From: Aldrovandia affinis
Lineage: Eukaryota > Chordata > Actinopteri > Notacanthiformes > Halosauridae
Assembly (NCBI GenBank): GCA_029706075.1
Contig: JAINUG010000477.1
Location: 124,001 to 188,000, forward strand
DNA: 64,000 nt
Reading direction: 5' to 3'
Shown: positions 33,219-44,694 of the stretch, in pieces
How the letters are laid out: each line of letters begins with the position of its first letter
Numbering within the stretch: position 1 is the first letter of the stretch
Made by a program: the position numbers and the translations under genes
The notes under the pieces: model-generated
Database searches by the model: none
What the model saw: only the letters and a program-made list of their open reading frames with translations
Told to the model about the DNA's origin: nothing

Positions 33219-35080
33219 ATAGTACTCCGGGATTCAGACCCTGTCATACTGACATCATATCAATGTTCATGTGTGGCAGGCACTGCAGTGTGTAATCACA
33301 TGGTTGCCCTGCTGTTTCAAACCGCACACTATTCAGAGCTGAATGTGCAGGTTGTACCCCTGTCCATGCCTGCACTGAGTCAGAGCAACAGTGGCACAAG
33401 CCCAGGACAGCAGTAAGTGTTGAGATGCCATTCATAGACCTAATAGTCCTGGTATTCATTATATTTAAGTATAACCGAAGGAACAACAGCATCAGAAGTC
33501 TAAAACTGTCCAGTATTTTTAAAGTGCAACTTAAAAATACATTTGCTCTGTTATTGCTATAGTCCTGATTTATACTTCCCATGGGCTATTTGAAGGAGAG
33601 CAGTCCATATTTTAATGCATTTTGTTTTGTTGTCTTAGTATCTTAAAATATTACACATATTTTGCCTTACCAGGTTTTCTTTTTTCCTTTTTTTGTTTGT
33701 TTCTTTTCTGTGCTGTTTCCCTTTTTCATTTGCTTCTCTCTTGTAGTGATTGTATGTTGTGTCTTTTTTTGTCAGGGAGTGAAACCTGGGCCTGTACACA
33801 AAATGGCCATCACCAGACCTAAGTCCAACCGGCTCACAGAATGAGGAATCAGGTGAGCTAATGAGCTATTACTGTATCATACAGGGCTAAGCAATCTGTA
33901 GGCTCATATGCTATAAGGAAAATGTTACCACTGCACATACATTCAAGGGGATTATTGAATACCCCTGTTGTACACTTGTTGTTATAACAAAGTTGCAGGA
34001 CTTGAGGCCAGAGATGAGCCTCAAGTCAAAATTGCCATGCTGCAAGTGACAATATTTAGAATCCACATAGTTCTTTACATTGGGGCACTTTATTTAAATG
34101 AGTTCAAACAGTGGCTGTGCAACAGTCAATCGATCAGGTGAGGCACTAAGCTAGAGTGGGGTGCATCAGACTGCATTTTGTCCATACAATTACCTTTGTT
34201 AATACATGACATGGGATGTCTAACACTCTTACTGTCTTTCAGAAGTACACTCCAAAAAGGCTTGGTTGGTGACCCCCTGGACCTCTCCTTGCTACAGATT
34301 GAGGACGCATATAAAGACTTCGATGTCACGGAGAAACCTCTGATAGCAAGTATGGGCATTAGTGATGAGAAGACCCTTGTTCAGACAGCTTTAGGCTTAG
34401 CACAAAAGGGGAGTGTGCTGTCATACCAGCAGCCCATATTGCCCACAAAGTCTGTCAGCATGCATCAAGATGCTCCACCTTACCTACCACTGCCTCTTGG
34501 GGAGTACAGGCTTGCTCCAACAGTGTGTGTGCATGTGTGCACCGAGGAGGAGCAGTTCCACCTGAAAAGCTTGACGGTCACACTAGACATGGCCAGAAAA
34601 ATTGAGGTGTCGACAAGGGAGCAGGCAGCAGACCAGGAGTGGCATCAGCTCCGTAGGCCTAGGATCACCTCCTCACGCTTCAGAGAGGTGTGTTTGGTGA
34701 GGGGTGAACACAATGCAGAGTCTCTTGCAGAGAGGATCCTAAAAGGAACTAGGCAGACAGCTGAGATGAGAAGAGGCACAGACATGGAGTTTGCAGCGAC
34801 AAAGGAATACTGCAGGATGAAAAACGTCAGCTACACATCATGCGGCCTTGTCATCCACCCTGATGCCCCGTGGCTTGGAGCCTCACCTGATGGGTTAATT
34901 TTTGATCCAACTGCACAACCACCATTTGGACTGATTGGAATTAAATGTCCCAATGTAAAGAATTATGTAGACTGTAAATACCTTAAAATGCAGCATGGGT
35001 CATCAGAGAGGGAGCTGGTGGACCAGTTTTATTTGAACATCTACATGCCAAAGTACCTGTTTGTCTCCAAAAGGCCTTGA
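33219..35080 (+). pseudogene. SWIM zinc finger plus YqaJ nuclease-like protein, unit 1
   Basis: Exons: 33219-33412, 33776-33852 and 34243-35080 (acceptors TTTTTACAG, TTTTGTCAG, CTTTCAG; donors GTAAGT, GTGAGC). An upstream exon near 32560-32770 is likely but unresolved. Exon 1 carries the SWIM motif CSCVAGTAVCNHMVALLF (CxC...CxH). Exon 3 carries the YqaJ domain: ITSSRFREV, MRRGTDMEF, WLGASPDGLIFD and LIGIKCPNVKNY. Lesions: a 1-bp loss near 33356-33360 shifts the SWIM exon, and an in-frame TGA at 33842-33844 ends the middle exon. The ExK nuclease motif reads GIK, without its Glu. YqaJ proteins are PD-(D/E)XK-type nucleases, so activity is not expected. The C-terminus after about 35000 is not reliably recognisable. 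Confidence 0.75.
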
Positions 35081-35230
35081 TCATTGGCAGAGGGGGCTTT
35101 GATTGTTACATGAATGGGGAAATAAACAGGTATTTAAAACTGATTGTGTACACAATGATTTATTTGTCAACTACAAAAATCTAAACATTTTACATTAATT
35201 TGTCATAGTCATATATTTCTTGTGGTCACT

Positions 35231-35358
35231 ATATTTATGATTTCATAAAGTAATTTCTTACATTTTCTTGTATACACATACAATTGTAATAGCTATATAT
35301 ATACAATTGTATGTGTATACAAGAAAAAAAAAAATTACTTTATGAAATCATAAAATAT
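35231..35358. repeat. Palindrome between convergent genes, unit 1
   Basis: The left arm (ATGATTTCATAAAGTAATTT ... GTATACACATACAATTGT) is mirrored by the right arm (ACAATTGTATGTGTATACAA ... AAATCATAAAATAT). The arms are about 55 bp and are imperfect in a poly-A stretch on the right. The 15-bp spacer between the ACAATTGT edges reads AATAGCTATATATAT. In unit 2 the spacer is in the opposite orientation. Confidence 0.85.
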
Positions 35359-35586
35359 ATCAAATATATATACAGTATGTATATAATTAACATTTACAAT
35401 TTGTACAATATATACATACACACATATATACGTTATGTATATGTATAATATATACGAGTGTTAAAAACATCAGTTGGTACGTTTTGACAAACCACTCAAA
35501 ACATACTGTATATGTTGCATACAAATCTGTGTATGTATAAATCTGCAACATTAGTACAATTATCGTTAAGATCAGTGAGGCTATGC

Positions 35587-37620
35587 TCAGGCCAGTTCCT
35601 TGGTCCAAGACTTGACCAGTGGCTTGTTCTGATAGTTTGAGAGGAGGCAAGCTACTGCAAAAAGCTGGTTGATATTTCCAGCGATGGTCAGAGGGATAAT
35701 AGTGTCAAACAATTTGTTCTCTTTAATTCGCCAAATTATCCTCTCCACATGTATCCTCAACCGTGCAATGTCCTGAGTCACCAGCACTTCATCATGTGAC
35801 AGCTGTGACTTTCTATTCAGAAAAGGTGGCCGGTAAACTTTGCAGGGCACTAGGTCATCGATACTAAATCCCTTGTCCACCATGACAGCCATATCTTTGT
35901 CCAAAAGAGGGATAATGCCAGATTGCTTGAACAATTCTTTGTCACTGACAGAGCCTGAATACAATGAGGATACAAAAGTGACAGCACCATGGGGAGACAC
36001 ACCTAGCATTCCTTTGAGAGTAGTGTGGGATTTATACTGGGAGAACATCTCACTCTGTAAGAGTAAACATGAAGGGGTCTGACATCTCAACTCTGTACAG
36101 TCAATAATGACTTGGGTATCAGCATACTTGCCAAACACACTCTGCATTTTGGCTCGCACTTCCTCAGCAGACATCCAGATCCCAACAGCGCCCAATAAGG
36201 TGTACAAAAAGTTAACCCATGTTTTGATGATTTGGCTGACAGTGGACTGGTGGATGTTGAACCGATGACCTAGATCTTTCTCCTTCAGGCCCAGGGACAG
36301 GTACACCAAGAAGAGGAACAACTCATCGATCAGTGGTAGGCATCGGCTCTGCAAGGGTGGGAGAGGGTGGGGGGAATAACAGCCCGATCATCACATTTAA
36401 TGAGAGTAGTGTTCTCATAGGTGCAGATTTATCTGCAAACTTTCTATCTTGCTTAGGGAGCACCAGTCTTGGGGTTACCATAGATCATTTTGAAACAATC
36501 ACTTTTATAATACTGTTAAGTTATACACAACAAAATGAGGTAATGTGAAATATACCTACTGGTCGAGGAGGTGGATCAGTGGCCTTGTCAGGAGCTGCTG
36601 CTGTAGCGGTGGAAATGGATGATTGTGTACTACCACGCGCGACTCTCCAGGTTGCTGGTTCAATCTGTTTCCAAAATACCAGTAGGTGGCGGTAGCTTGC
36701 AAATCTAAAAGTGTAAATTATATATGAACTTTTATAGCAAAGCATAACCTATTATTGGTATTCTCTCAGGTGGCCCCTCAAGCAATACATTGAACCAACT
36801 AATATTGTTGTGCATACACAATATATATACATGTGTGTGTTTAAGTTTTAACAAACACATGGCAGCTTTTTTAAGTTATGGAAAACTGGTGTAACATTAC
36901 CTATTATTGTGGCCAGTGAGTGTATGTACATTACTGTTCACATGCATATACTTATTTTGTCTGTATTTTAGTATACTAGGTGGAGATAAACCCTTTAAAT
37001 CTTTGAACATGAACACAAATCTAGAGGGTATAGGATATAGGACATTAGCTTAACTGGTGAAAAATCGTATGTCATCATCCGATCCTGAAAACCTCCAAGG
37101 CGAATGACTGCTGCAGCGTAACCTCCTCTAGCTTCTTTCGTAGCTCTTCAATCTCAAGCTGCTGGGCCTCTATTTTCTCTTGTGCTAGGTCCAAAGCTGC
37201 GGGTTCTGGTCTAGCATGATAATCGTGGCAGCGAAGAACCGAAGTAGCATCCATCTCTTCCTCTGTTTGTTCATCCTCTGGCCGTTGGGTTCGCTCCCAC
37301 ACACTTGGTCTGGCTACCGGCAGAGAGTAGTCATTCCACGCAAACAACACCGGAACAGCCCCTTCTTTCAACCGCCGTCGCCCACCCTGAATGACCTCTG
37401 AGGTGATGAAATGTCTGCTACACACCGTGGTGCTTCGTGAAATGACCAAATTCTCACGTCTGACATTACGTATCCACACTTGTTTTACATTTTCGTCTCT
37501 TGGGAAGTGGTGGAAACTTACAGCAGAGTTGAACTTCCCTGACATCGCGCACTGAGGTACACAGCAGAAATCAGCATTAGGATTAGCCCGCTTCTGATAC
37601 GTTAATCGTCTTGAATACAT
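35587..37620 (-). pseudogene. THAP-DDE_Tnp_4 transposase gene, unit 1
   Basis: Exon A (37620-37075): THAP domain with FCCVPQC (two Cys), FHHFPRDENVKQVWI and VCSRHF (Cys-His), then a coiled coil (IEAQQLEIEELRKKLEEV). Exon B (about 36704-36560): FASYRHLLVFWKQIEPATW and a Ser/Thr/Pro stretch. Exon C (36354-35587): HTH-like FNIHQSTVSQIIKTWV and a DDE domain with VIIDCTELRC (Asp), MAVMVDKGFS (Asp) and RIHVERIIWRIKENK (Glu). Lesions relative to unit 2: a 10-bp insertion near 36360-36374 shifts the start of the DDE exon, and a 2-bp loss near 37095 ends exon A early. The C-terminus (LLSNYQNKPLVKSW) looks native here. The donor of exon A (CACCAGTTAAG) fits poorly in both units. Confidence 0.75.
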
Positions 37621-37855
37621 TTTCCCCTATTCGCGCGAAAATTTCTTGTATGAAAATAAAATAGAACACCAATAATTTAAAAGGAATTTAAAGTTCAGAT
37701 AGAGTAATAGGCCATATACAAAATCAATTATCCGTTAATTTCCAGCCAACTTAGCTACTGACAGCGGCTACCTTGACCTTGTTGACTGGCGGAAGTGAGT
37801 GAGCACGTCTTCCGGTTTGGTCACGTGACTCGACATATACCCTATACTCAAGAAA

Positions 37856-38114
37856 AAAAGTCAATTTCATTCACATTACAATAACACATTTTATTAGTAG
37901 AATTTTGTAAAGTATGAGAAGGTTGAAGATGAAGATTGTAGTGTGCTGTATGAAACAAGTCCTCTACCTTTCATATCAGTGGCCTTTTGCACTGCTACAG
38001 CACACTGCTTAGATGTGGATAGACTTTGATCAATTACAGCTCCAAATTCTAATTGAACATATTCTTGTCCCCATCTCCTTCCACAAGCTACTCTTATATT
38101 TTTTATTTCTAATA
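37856..38114 (-). mobile_element. CR1 remnant at junction of the two units
   Basis: It matches, with an internal loss of roughly 150 bp, the CR1 remnant right of unit 2 (44006-44412). Shared text includes ACTGCTACAGCACACTGCTT and TTGATCAATTACAGCTCC. Its presence between the units shows that the tandem duplication carried host flanking repeat sequence with it. Confidence 0.8.
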
Positions 38115-38186
38115 TGTGCCATTTAGCATGCTTTTATCAAAGGACTTACAGAAGTGAATGCATACATTTTCAGTATATGTGATCCC
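38115..38186 (-). mobile_element. SINE tail fragment at left edge of transposon unit 2
   Basis: Equivalent of 31951-32047 (TTTAGCATGC, AGAAGTGAATGCATACATTT), again running directly into the transposon unit after CCCAGTGGGGAAT. Confidence 0.75.
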
Positions 38187-39364
38187 AGTGGGGAATTGTT
38201 GACTGCTACAGTATGTTATGGAATTGCATTACATTACAGTTTCCAAGATGGTTAAGTATGCATCCCTACAGGGGAGGATCCTTATCTAGAAAGGGGACGC
38301 GAAACACGTGACCTAGTAGGAACCATCTAACGATGTATTGTTGTTGTGAGGGAACAATAAAGCGGTTTGCTTGAGTTGCGCATGTTTAATGATTGTGCGC
38401 CACATGAGGTTTCATTGTACCTATCAAACAATAGAACATTAACAACATTAAAAAAAAAAAAACGTTCTAAGCTGGGTAAAGGACCAATGGGGGTTATGCG
38501 GAACGGATTTCCGGCGTTTTGCTAAACGTGGCTGCCCACTTCCGTTCCTTTTTTAAAGTACCTGTGCCTGCTGTCTAGCCGCCCGGCGTTAGCGTTAGCT
38601 AGCTAGTACTAACAACATTTTTTAAAGTACCTGTGCCAGCTGTCTATTACCTAGCGTTAGCGTTAGCTGGTCGGTTGCTCAATAACAGTTACCTATGTAG
38701 ATCTTTATGTTGTCTTCCTCATTTTTCACCAGTGTCAAACCGAGACAGGGTGACTGCCGATGTTCCGCATCAGGGCAGCCTGTCACAGGCCAATGCGAAA
38801 GAACGAGAAGCCCCACAGCCTGAGAGTAGCGATGGTTAGCATAAGGTTGATCTGTTTGAGTTCACCATCAGTTCCAGTTCAAGGATGGTAACGCTATGTC
38901 AAACTTCTCAAGGTATAAAGGCTAATCTGGCAATACGATCAGGACCTCTTGACTATCTAATCTATCTAATCGTCATGATTTAAAAGGCACGACTTATACC
39001 AGCATTCCCATTTTGAGAAGTTTGATAAAGGCATCAGTTCAAAATAACAGCTGTTCAAGTTCAGTGTTGTTAATACATTTCAGCTGAAAACGAGTATAGG
39101 CAAGGTTATTGGGGTAACGGTATTATAGTTTCTTGTAAATCATTGATTATCTAGTGGCATAATAGTATTTTATTCATCAGGTCTCTCAAAATAAAATTGA
39201 TCACTATAAGGTACAGTATTAACAACCCATGATATTATTTTTATTTAATGATCACATTTGCCCCAGCAACTTACCTATTACTCAAATCAGTGCCATATGT
39301 TTTGCTCTCTGCTCTATTAACACTCATCTGTGTCATGTTACCAAAGTTTTCTCCATTTTTACAG

Positions 39365-41243
39365 ATAGTACTCCGGGATTCAGACCCTGTCATACTGACA
39401 TCATATCAATGTTCATGTGTGGCAGGCACTGCAGTGTGTAATCACATGGTTGCCCTGCTGTTTCAAACCGCACACTATTCAGAGCTGAATGTGCAGGTTG
39501 TACCCCCTGTCCATGCCTGCACTGAGTCAGAGCAACAGTGGCACAAGCCCAGGACAGCAGTAAGTGTTGAGATGCCATTCATAGACCTAATAGTCCTGGT
39601 ATTCATTATATTTAAGTATAACCGAAGGAACAACAGCATCAGAAGTCTAAAACTGTCCAGTATTTTTAAAGTGCAACTTAAAAATACATTTGCTCTGTTA
39701 TTGCTATAGTCCTGATTTATACTTCCCATGGGCTATTTGAAGGAGAGCAGTCCATATTTTAATGCATTTTGTTTTGTTGTCTTAGTATCTTAAAATATTA
39801 CACATATTTTGCCTTACCAGGTTTTCTTTTTTCTTTTTTTTGTTTGTTTCTTTTCTGTGCTGTTTCCCTTTTTCATTTGCTTCTCTCTTGTAGTGATTGT
39901 ATGTTGTGTCTTTTTTTGTCAGGGAGTGAAACCTGGGCCTGTACACAAAATGGCCATCACCAGACCTAAGTCCAACCGGCTCACAGAATGAGGAATCAGG
40001 TGAGCTAATGAGCTATTACTGTATCATACAGGGCTAAGCAATCTGTAGGCTCATATGCTATAAGGAAAATGTTACCACTGCACATACATTCAAGGGATTA
40101 TTGAATACCCTGTTGTACACTTGTTGTTATAACAAAGTTGCAGGACTTGAGGCCAGAGATGAGCCTCAAGTCAAAATTGCCATGCTGCAAGTGACAATAT
40201 TTAGAATCCACATAGTTCTTTACATTGGGGCACTTTATTTAAATGAGTTCAAACAGTGGCTGTGCAACAGTCAATCGATCAGGTGAGGCACTAAGCTAGA
40301 GTGGGGTGCATCAGACTGCATTTTGTCCATACAATTACCTTTGTTAATACATGACATGGGATGTCTAACACCCTTACTGTCTTTCAGAAGTACACTCCAA
40401 AAAGGCTTGGTTGGTGACCCCCTGGACCTCTCCTTGCTACAGATTGAGGACGCATATAAAGACTTCGATGTCACGGAGAAACCTCTGATAGCAAGTATGG
40501 GCATTAGTGATGAGAAGACCCTTGTTCAGACAGCTTTAGGCTTAGCACAAAAGGGGAGTGTGCTGTCATACCAGCAGCCCATATTGCCCACAAAGTCTGT
40601 CAGCATGCATCAAGATGCTCCACCTTACCTACCACTGCCTCTTGGGGAGTACAGGCTTGCTCCAACAGTGTGTGTGCATGTGTGCACCGAGGAGGAGCAG
40701 TTCCACCTGAAAAGCTTGACGGTCACACTAGACATGGCCAGAAAAATTGAGGTGTCGACAAGGGAGCAGGCAGCAGACCAGGAGTGGCATCAGCTCCGTA
40801 GGCCTAGGATCACCTCCTCACGCTTCAGAGAGGTGTGTTTGGTGAGGGGTGAACACAATGCAGAGTCTCTTGCAGAGAGGATCCTAAAAGGAACTAGGCA
40901 GACAGCTGAGATGAGAAGAGGCACAGACATGGAGTTTGCAGCGACAAAGGAATACTGCAGGATGAAAAACGTCAGCTACACATCATGCGGCCTTGTCATC
41001 CACCCTGATGCCCCGTGGCTTGGAGCCTCACCTGATGGGTTAATTTTTGATCCAACTGCACAACCACCATTTGGACTGATTGGAATTAAATGTCCCAATG
41101 TAAAGAATTATGTAGACTGTAAATACCTTAAAATGCAGCATGGTCATCAGAGAGAGGGTGGACCAGTTTTATTTGAACATCTACATGCCAAAGTACCTGT
41201 TTGTCTCCAAAAGGCCTTGATCATTGGCAGAGGGGGGCTTTGA
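39365..41243 (+). pseudogene. SWIM zinc finger plus YqaJ nuclease-like protein, unit 2
   Basis: Exons: 39365-39559, 39923-39999 and 40388-41243, with phases 0 and 2 compatible. The SWIM exon is in frame here (CTESEQQWHKPRTA), followed by GVKPGPVHKMAITRP. The middle exon has the same in-frame TGA as unit 1 (39989-39991), and the last exon the same GIK in place of ExK. Near 41140-41156 small deletions shift the C-terminus relative to unit 1. The shared stop and shared loss of the catalytic Glu must predate the tandem duplication. A start downstream of the stop, giving a YqaJ-only product, cannot be excluded. Confidence 0.75.
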
Positions 41244-41370
41244 TTGTTACATGAATGGGGAAATAAACAGGTATTTAAAACTGATTGTGTACACAATGAT
41301 TTATTTGTCAACTACAAAAATCGAAACATTTTACATTAATTTGTCATAGTCATATATTTCTTGTGGTCAC

Positions 41371-41511
41371 TATATTTTATGATTTCATAAAGTAATTTCT
41401 TACATTTTCTTGTACACATACAATTGTATATATATAGCTATTACAATTGTATGTGTATACAAGAAAATGTAAGAAATTACTTTATGAAATCATAAAATAT
41501 ATCAAATATAT
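41371..41511. repeat. Palindrome between convergent genes, unit 2
   Basis: Arms of about 60 bp are nearly perfect (TTTATGATTTCATAAAGTAA ... and its complement ending TTTCATAAAATATA region). The spacer with its ACAATTGT edges reads ACAATTGTATATATATAGC followed by TATTACAATTGT. This is exactly the reverse complement of the unit 1 spacer. Confidence 0.9.
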
Positions 41512-41639
41512 ATACAGTATGTATATAATTAACATTTACAATTTGTACAATACATACATACACACACATATATACGTTATGTATACGTATAATATATACA
41601 AGTGTTAAAAACATCAGTTGGTACGTTTTGACAAACCAC

Positions 41640-43769
41640 TCAAAACATACTGTATATGTAGCATACAAATCTGTGTATGTATAAATCTGCAACATTGGTA
41701 CAATTATCGTTAAGATCAGTGAGGCTATGCTCAGGCCAGTTCCTTGGCCCAAGACTTGACCAGTGGCTTGTTCTGATAGTTTGGAGGCAAGCTACTGCAA
41801 AAAGCTGGTTGATATTTCCAGCGATGGTCAGAGGGATAATAGTGTCAAACAATTTGTTCTCTTTAATTCGCCGAATTATCCTCTCCACATGTATCCTCAA
41901 CCGTGCTATGTCCTGAGTCACCAGCACTTCATCATGTGACAGCTGTGACTTTCTATTCAGAAAAGATGGCCGGTAAACTTTGCAGGGCACTAGGTCATCG
42001 ATACTAAATCCCTTGTCCACCATGACAGCCATATCTTTGTCCAAAAGAGGGATAATGCCAGATTGCTTGAACAATTCTTTGTCACTGACAGAGCCTGAAT
42101 ACAATGAGGATACAAAAGTGACAGCACCATGGGGAGACACACCTAGCATTCCTTTGAGAGTAGTGTGGGATTTATACTGGGAGAACATCTCACTCTGTAA
42201 GAGTAAACATGAAGGGGTCTGACATCTCAACTCTGTACAGTCAATAATGACTTGGGTATCAGCATACTTGCCAAACACACTCTGCATTTTGGCTCGCACT
42301 TCCTCAGCAGACATCCAGATCCCAACAGCGCCCAATAAGGTGTACAAAAAGTTAACCCATGTTTTGATGATTTGGCTGACAGTGGACTGGTGGATGTTGA
42401 ACTGATGACCTAGATCTTTCTCCTTCAGGCCCAGGGACAGGTACACCAAGAAGAGGAACAACTCATCGATCAGTGGTAGGCATCGGCTCTGCAAGGGTGC
42501 GGGGAATAACAGCCCGATCATCACATTTAATGAGAGTAGTGTTCTCATAGGTGCAGATTTATCTGCAAACTTTCTATCTTGCCTAGGGAGCACCAGTCTT
42601 GGGGTTACCATAGATCATTTTGAAACAATCACTTTTATAATACTGTTAAGTTATACACAACAAAATTAGGTAATGTGAAATATAGCTACCGGTCGAGGAG
42701 GTGGATCAGTGGCCTTGTCAGGAGCTGCTGCAGCGGTGGAAATGGATGATTGTGTACCACCACGCGCGACTCTCCAGGTTGCAGGTTCAATCTGTTTCCA
42801 AAATACCAGTAGGTGGCGGTAGCTTGCAAATCTAAAAGTGTAAGTAAATTATATATGAACTTTTATAGCAAAGCATAACCTATTATTGGTATTCTCTCAG
42901 GTGGTCCCTCAAGCAATACATTGAACCAACTAATATTGTTGTGCATACACAATATAATATACGTGTGTGTGTGTTTAAGTTTTAACAAACACATGGCAGC
43001 TTTTTTAAGTTTTATGGAAAACTGGTGTAACATTACCTATTATTGTGGCCAGTGAGTGTATGTACATTACTGTATACAAGTTCACATGCATATACTTATT
43101 TTGTCTGTATTTTAGTATACTAGGTGGAGATAAACCCTTTAAATCTTTGAACATGAACACAAATCTAGAGGGTATAGGATATAGGACATTAACTTAACTG
43201 GTGAAAAATCGTATGTCATCATCCGATCCTGAAAACCTCTCCAAGGCGAATGACTGCTGCAGCATAACCTCCTCCAGCTTCTTTCGTAGCTCTTCAATCT
43301 CAAGCTGCTGGGCCTCTATTTTCTCTTGTGCTAGGTCCAAAGCTGCGGGTTCTGGTCTAGCATGATAATCGTGGCAGCGAAGAACCGAAGTAGCATCCAT
43401 CTCTTCCTCTGTTTGTTCATCCTCTGGCCGTTGGGTTCGCTCCCACACACTTGGTCTGGCTACTGGCAGAGAGTAGTCATTCCACGCAAACAACACCGGA
43501 ACAGCCCCTTCTTTCAACCGCCGTCGCCCACCCTGAATGACCTCTGAGGTGATGAAATGTCTGCTACACACCGTGGTGCTTCGTGAAATGACCAAATTCT
43601 CACGTCTGACATTACGTATCCAAACTTGTTTTACATTTTCGTCTCTTGGGAAGTGGTGGAAACTTACAGCAGAGTTGAACTTCCCTGACATCGCGCACTG
43701 AGGTACACAGCAGAAATCAGCATTAGGATTAGCCCGCTTCTGATACGTTAATCGTCTTGAAAAATACAT
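41640..43769 (-). pseudogene. THAP-DDE_Tnp_4 transposase gene, unit 2
   Basis: Exon A (43769-43194): THAP domain as in unit 1, with a longer end FALERFSGSDDDIRFFTS, the typical lead into the next exon of such transposases. Exon B about 42838-42691. Exon C (42611-41640) is open through its N-terminal part (RKFADKSAPMRTLLSLNVMI), HTH-like FNIHQSTVSQIIKTWV, and the DDE residues IIDCTE, MVDKGF and HVERIIRR. A 4-bp loss near 41781 shifts the last residues out of LLSNYQNK into an unrelated tail. Catalytic residues are all present. The lesion differs from those in unit 1, so the two copies were damaged independently. Confidence 0.75.
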
Positions 43770-44005
43770 TTTCCCCTATTCGCGAAAATTTCTTGTATGA
43801 AAATAAAATAGAACACCAATAATTTAAAAGGAATTTAAAGTTCAGATAGAGTAATAGGCCATATACAAAATAAATTATCCGATAATTTCCAGCCAACTTA
43901 GCTAGTGACAGCAGCTACCTTGACCTTGTTGACTGGCGGAAGTGAGTGAGCACGTCTTCCGGTTTGGTCACGTGACGCTCGACATATACCCTATACTCAA
44001 GAAAA

Positions 44006-44412
44006 AAAGTCAATTTCATTCACATTACAATAACACATTTTATTAGTAGAATTTTGTAAAGTATGAGAAGGTTGAAGATGAAGATTGTAGTGTGCTGTAT
44101 GAAACAAGTCCTCTACCTTTCATATCAGGTACTAATTTAGTTCCCCTTCTTTGTACTTTTTGAGCACCCAGAAGTGTGTTGCCCAGAACTGCACACAGTA
44201 CTCTAAGTGAGGTCTGACAACAGCATCATAGAACATCAATACATTGACTCATACCCATATATTCCAGCATCCTGTTGGCCTTTTGCACTGCTACAGCACA
44301 CTGCTTAGATGTGGATAGACTTTGATCAATTACAGCTCCAAATTCTAATTGAACATATTCTTGTCCCCATCTCCTTCCACAAGCTACTCCTTATATTTTT
44401 TATTTCTAATAT
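44006..44412 (-). mobile_element. CR1-type LINE remnant right of unit 2
   Basis: The minus strand carries a decayed C-terminal block equivalent to 55985-56390 beside ZNF-4 (AGTACTGTGTGCAGTTCTGG, CTGATATGAAAGG). No frame is open. It continues after SINE insertions at 44553-44694 and 45066-45440. Confidence 0.75.
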
Positions 44413-44552
44413 GTGCCATTTAGCACATGCTTTTATCCAAAGGGACTTACAGAAGTGAATGCATACATTTTTCAGTATATGTTGTCCCAATGGGAATCAA
44501 ACCCACAACCTAAGCATCGTCAGTGCCATACTCTACTTACTGAGCCACACAG
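44413..44552 (-). mobile_element. tRNA-derived SINE (second family)
   Basis: The minus strand has an A-box-like TGGCTCAGTAAGTAGAG and a B box in GGTTGTGGGTTTGATTCCC, then the tail ending GCATGTGCTAAATGGC. A SINE at the same place in the ZNF-4-side CR1 remnant (56420-56568) shows that it inserted before the loci duplicated. Confidence 0.8.
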
Positions 44553-44694
44553 AACCACACATTTCTCACATGCATAACTTCACATTTAGCTATATTGAGT
44601 GTCATCTTGGATTACCTTATTCGTTTGTACTCAACCTTGCAGCCAATTATGAACCCACTCTGAAACATCTCCTGTAATTCCTACTGAAATTATT

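Larger units (their letters stand above)
32048..37855. mobile_element. ISL2EU/Harbinger-like transposon, unit 1
   Basis: It encodes a SWIM-YqaJ gene on the plus strand (exons 33219-35080) convergent with a THAP-DDE transposase gene on the minus strand (37620-35587). A palindrome (35231-35358) lies between the two gene ends. A pairing of a THAP-domain DDE transposase with a YqaJ-type nuclease is the organisation described for ISL2EU elements. Terminal inverted repeats could not be fixed; CACGTGACC occurs near both ends (about 32169 and, reversed, 37821). An almost identical unit follows about 6.15 kb to the right. Confidence 0.75.
38187..44005. mobile_element. ISL2EU/Harbinger-like transposon, unit 2 (tandem copy)
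   Basis: It has the same gene order as unit 1, at a steady offset of 6148-6149 bp (compare GTGGGGAATTG at 32041 and 38189; CGACATATACCC at 37831 and 43980). Differences are scattered substitutions and small indels, so the duplication is recent. Unit 2 keeps some frames that unit 1 lost, and the reverse. Confidence 0.8.

Noticed and set aside
33622-33822. Hydrophobic, apparently secreted or membrane peptide (also 39769-39969)
   Set aside because: It is the pyrimidine-rich intron before an acceptor in the YqaJ gene; the frame crosses the splice site.
33842-33844. In-frame TGA in the YqaJ gene as selenocysteine or readthrough
   Set aside because: No SECIS-like structure was recognised, and the element has other inactivating changes; a plain nonsense change is simpler.
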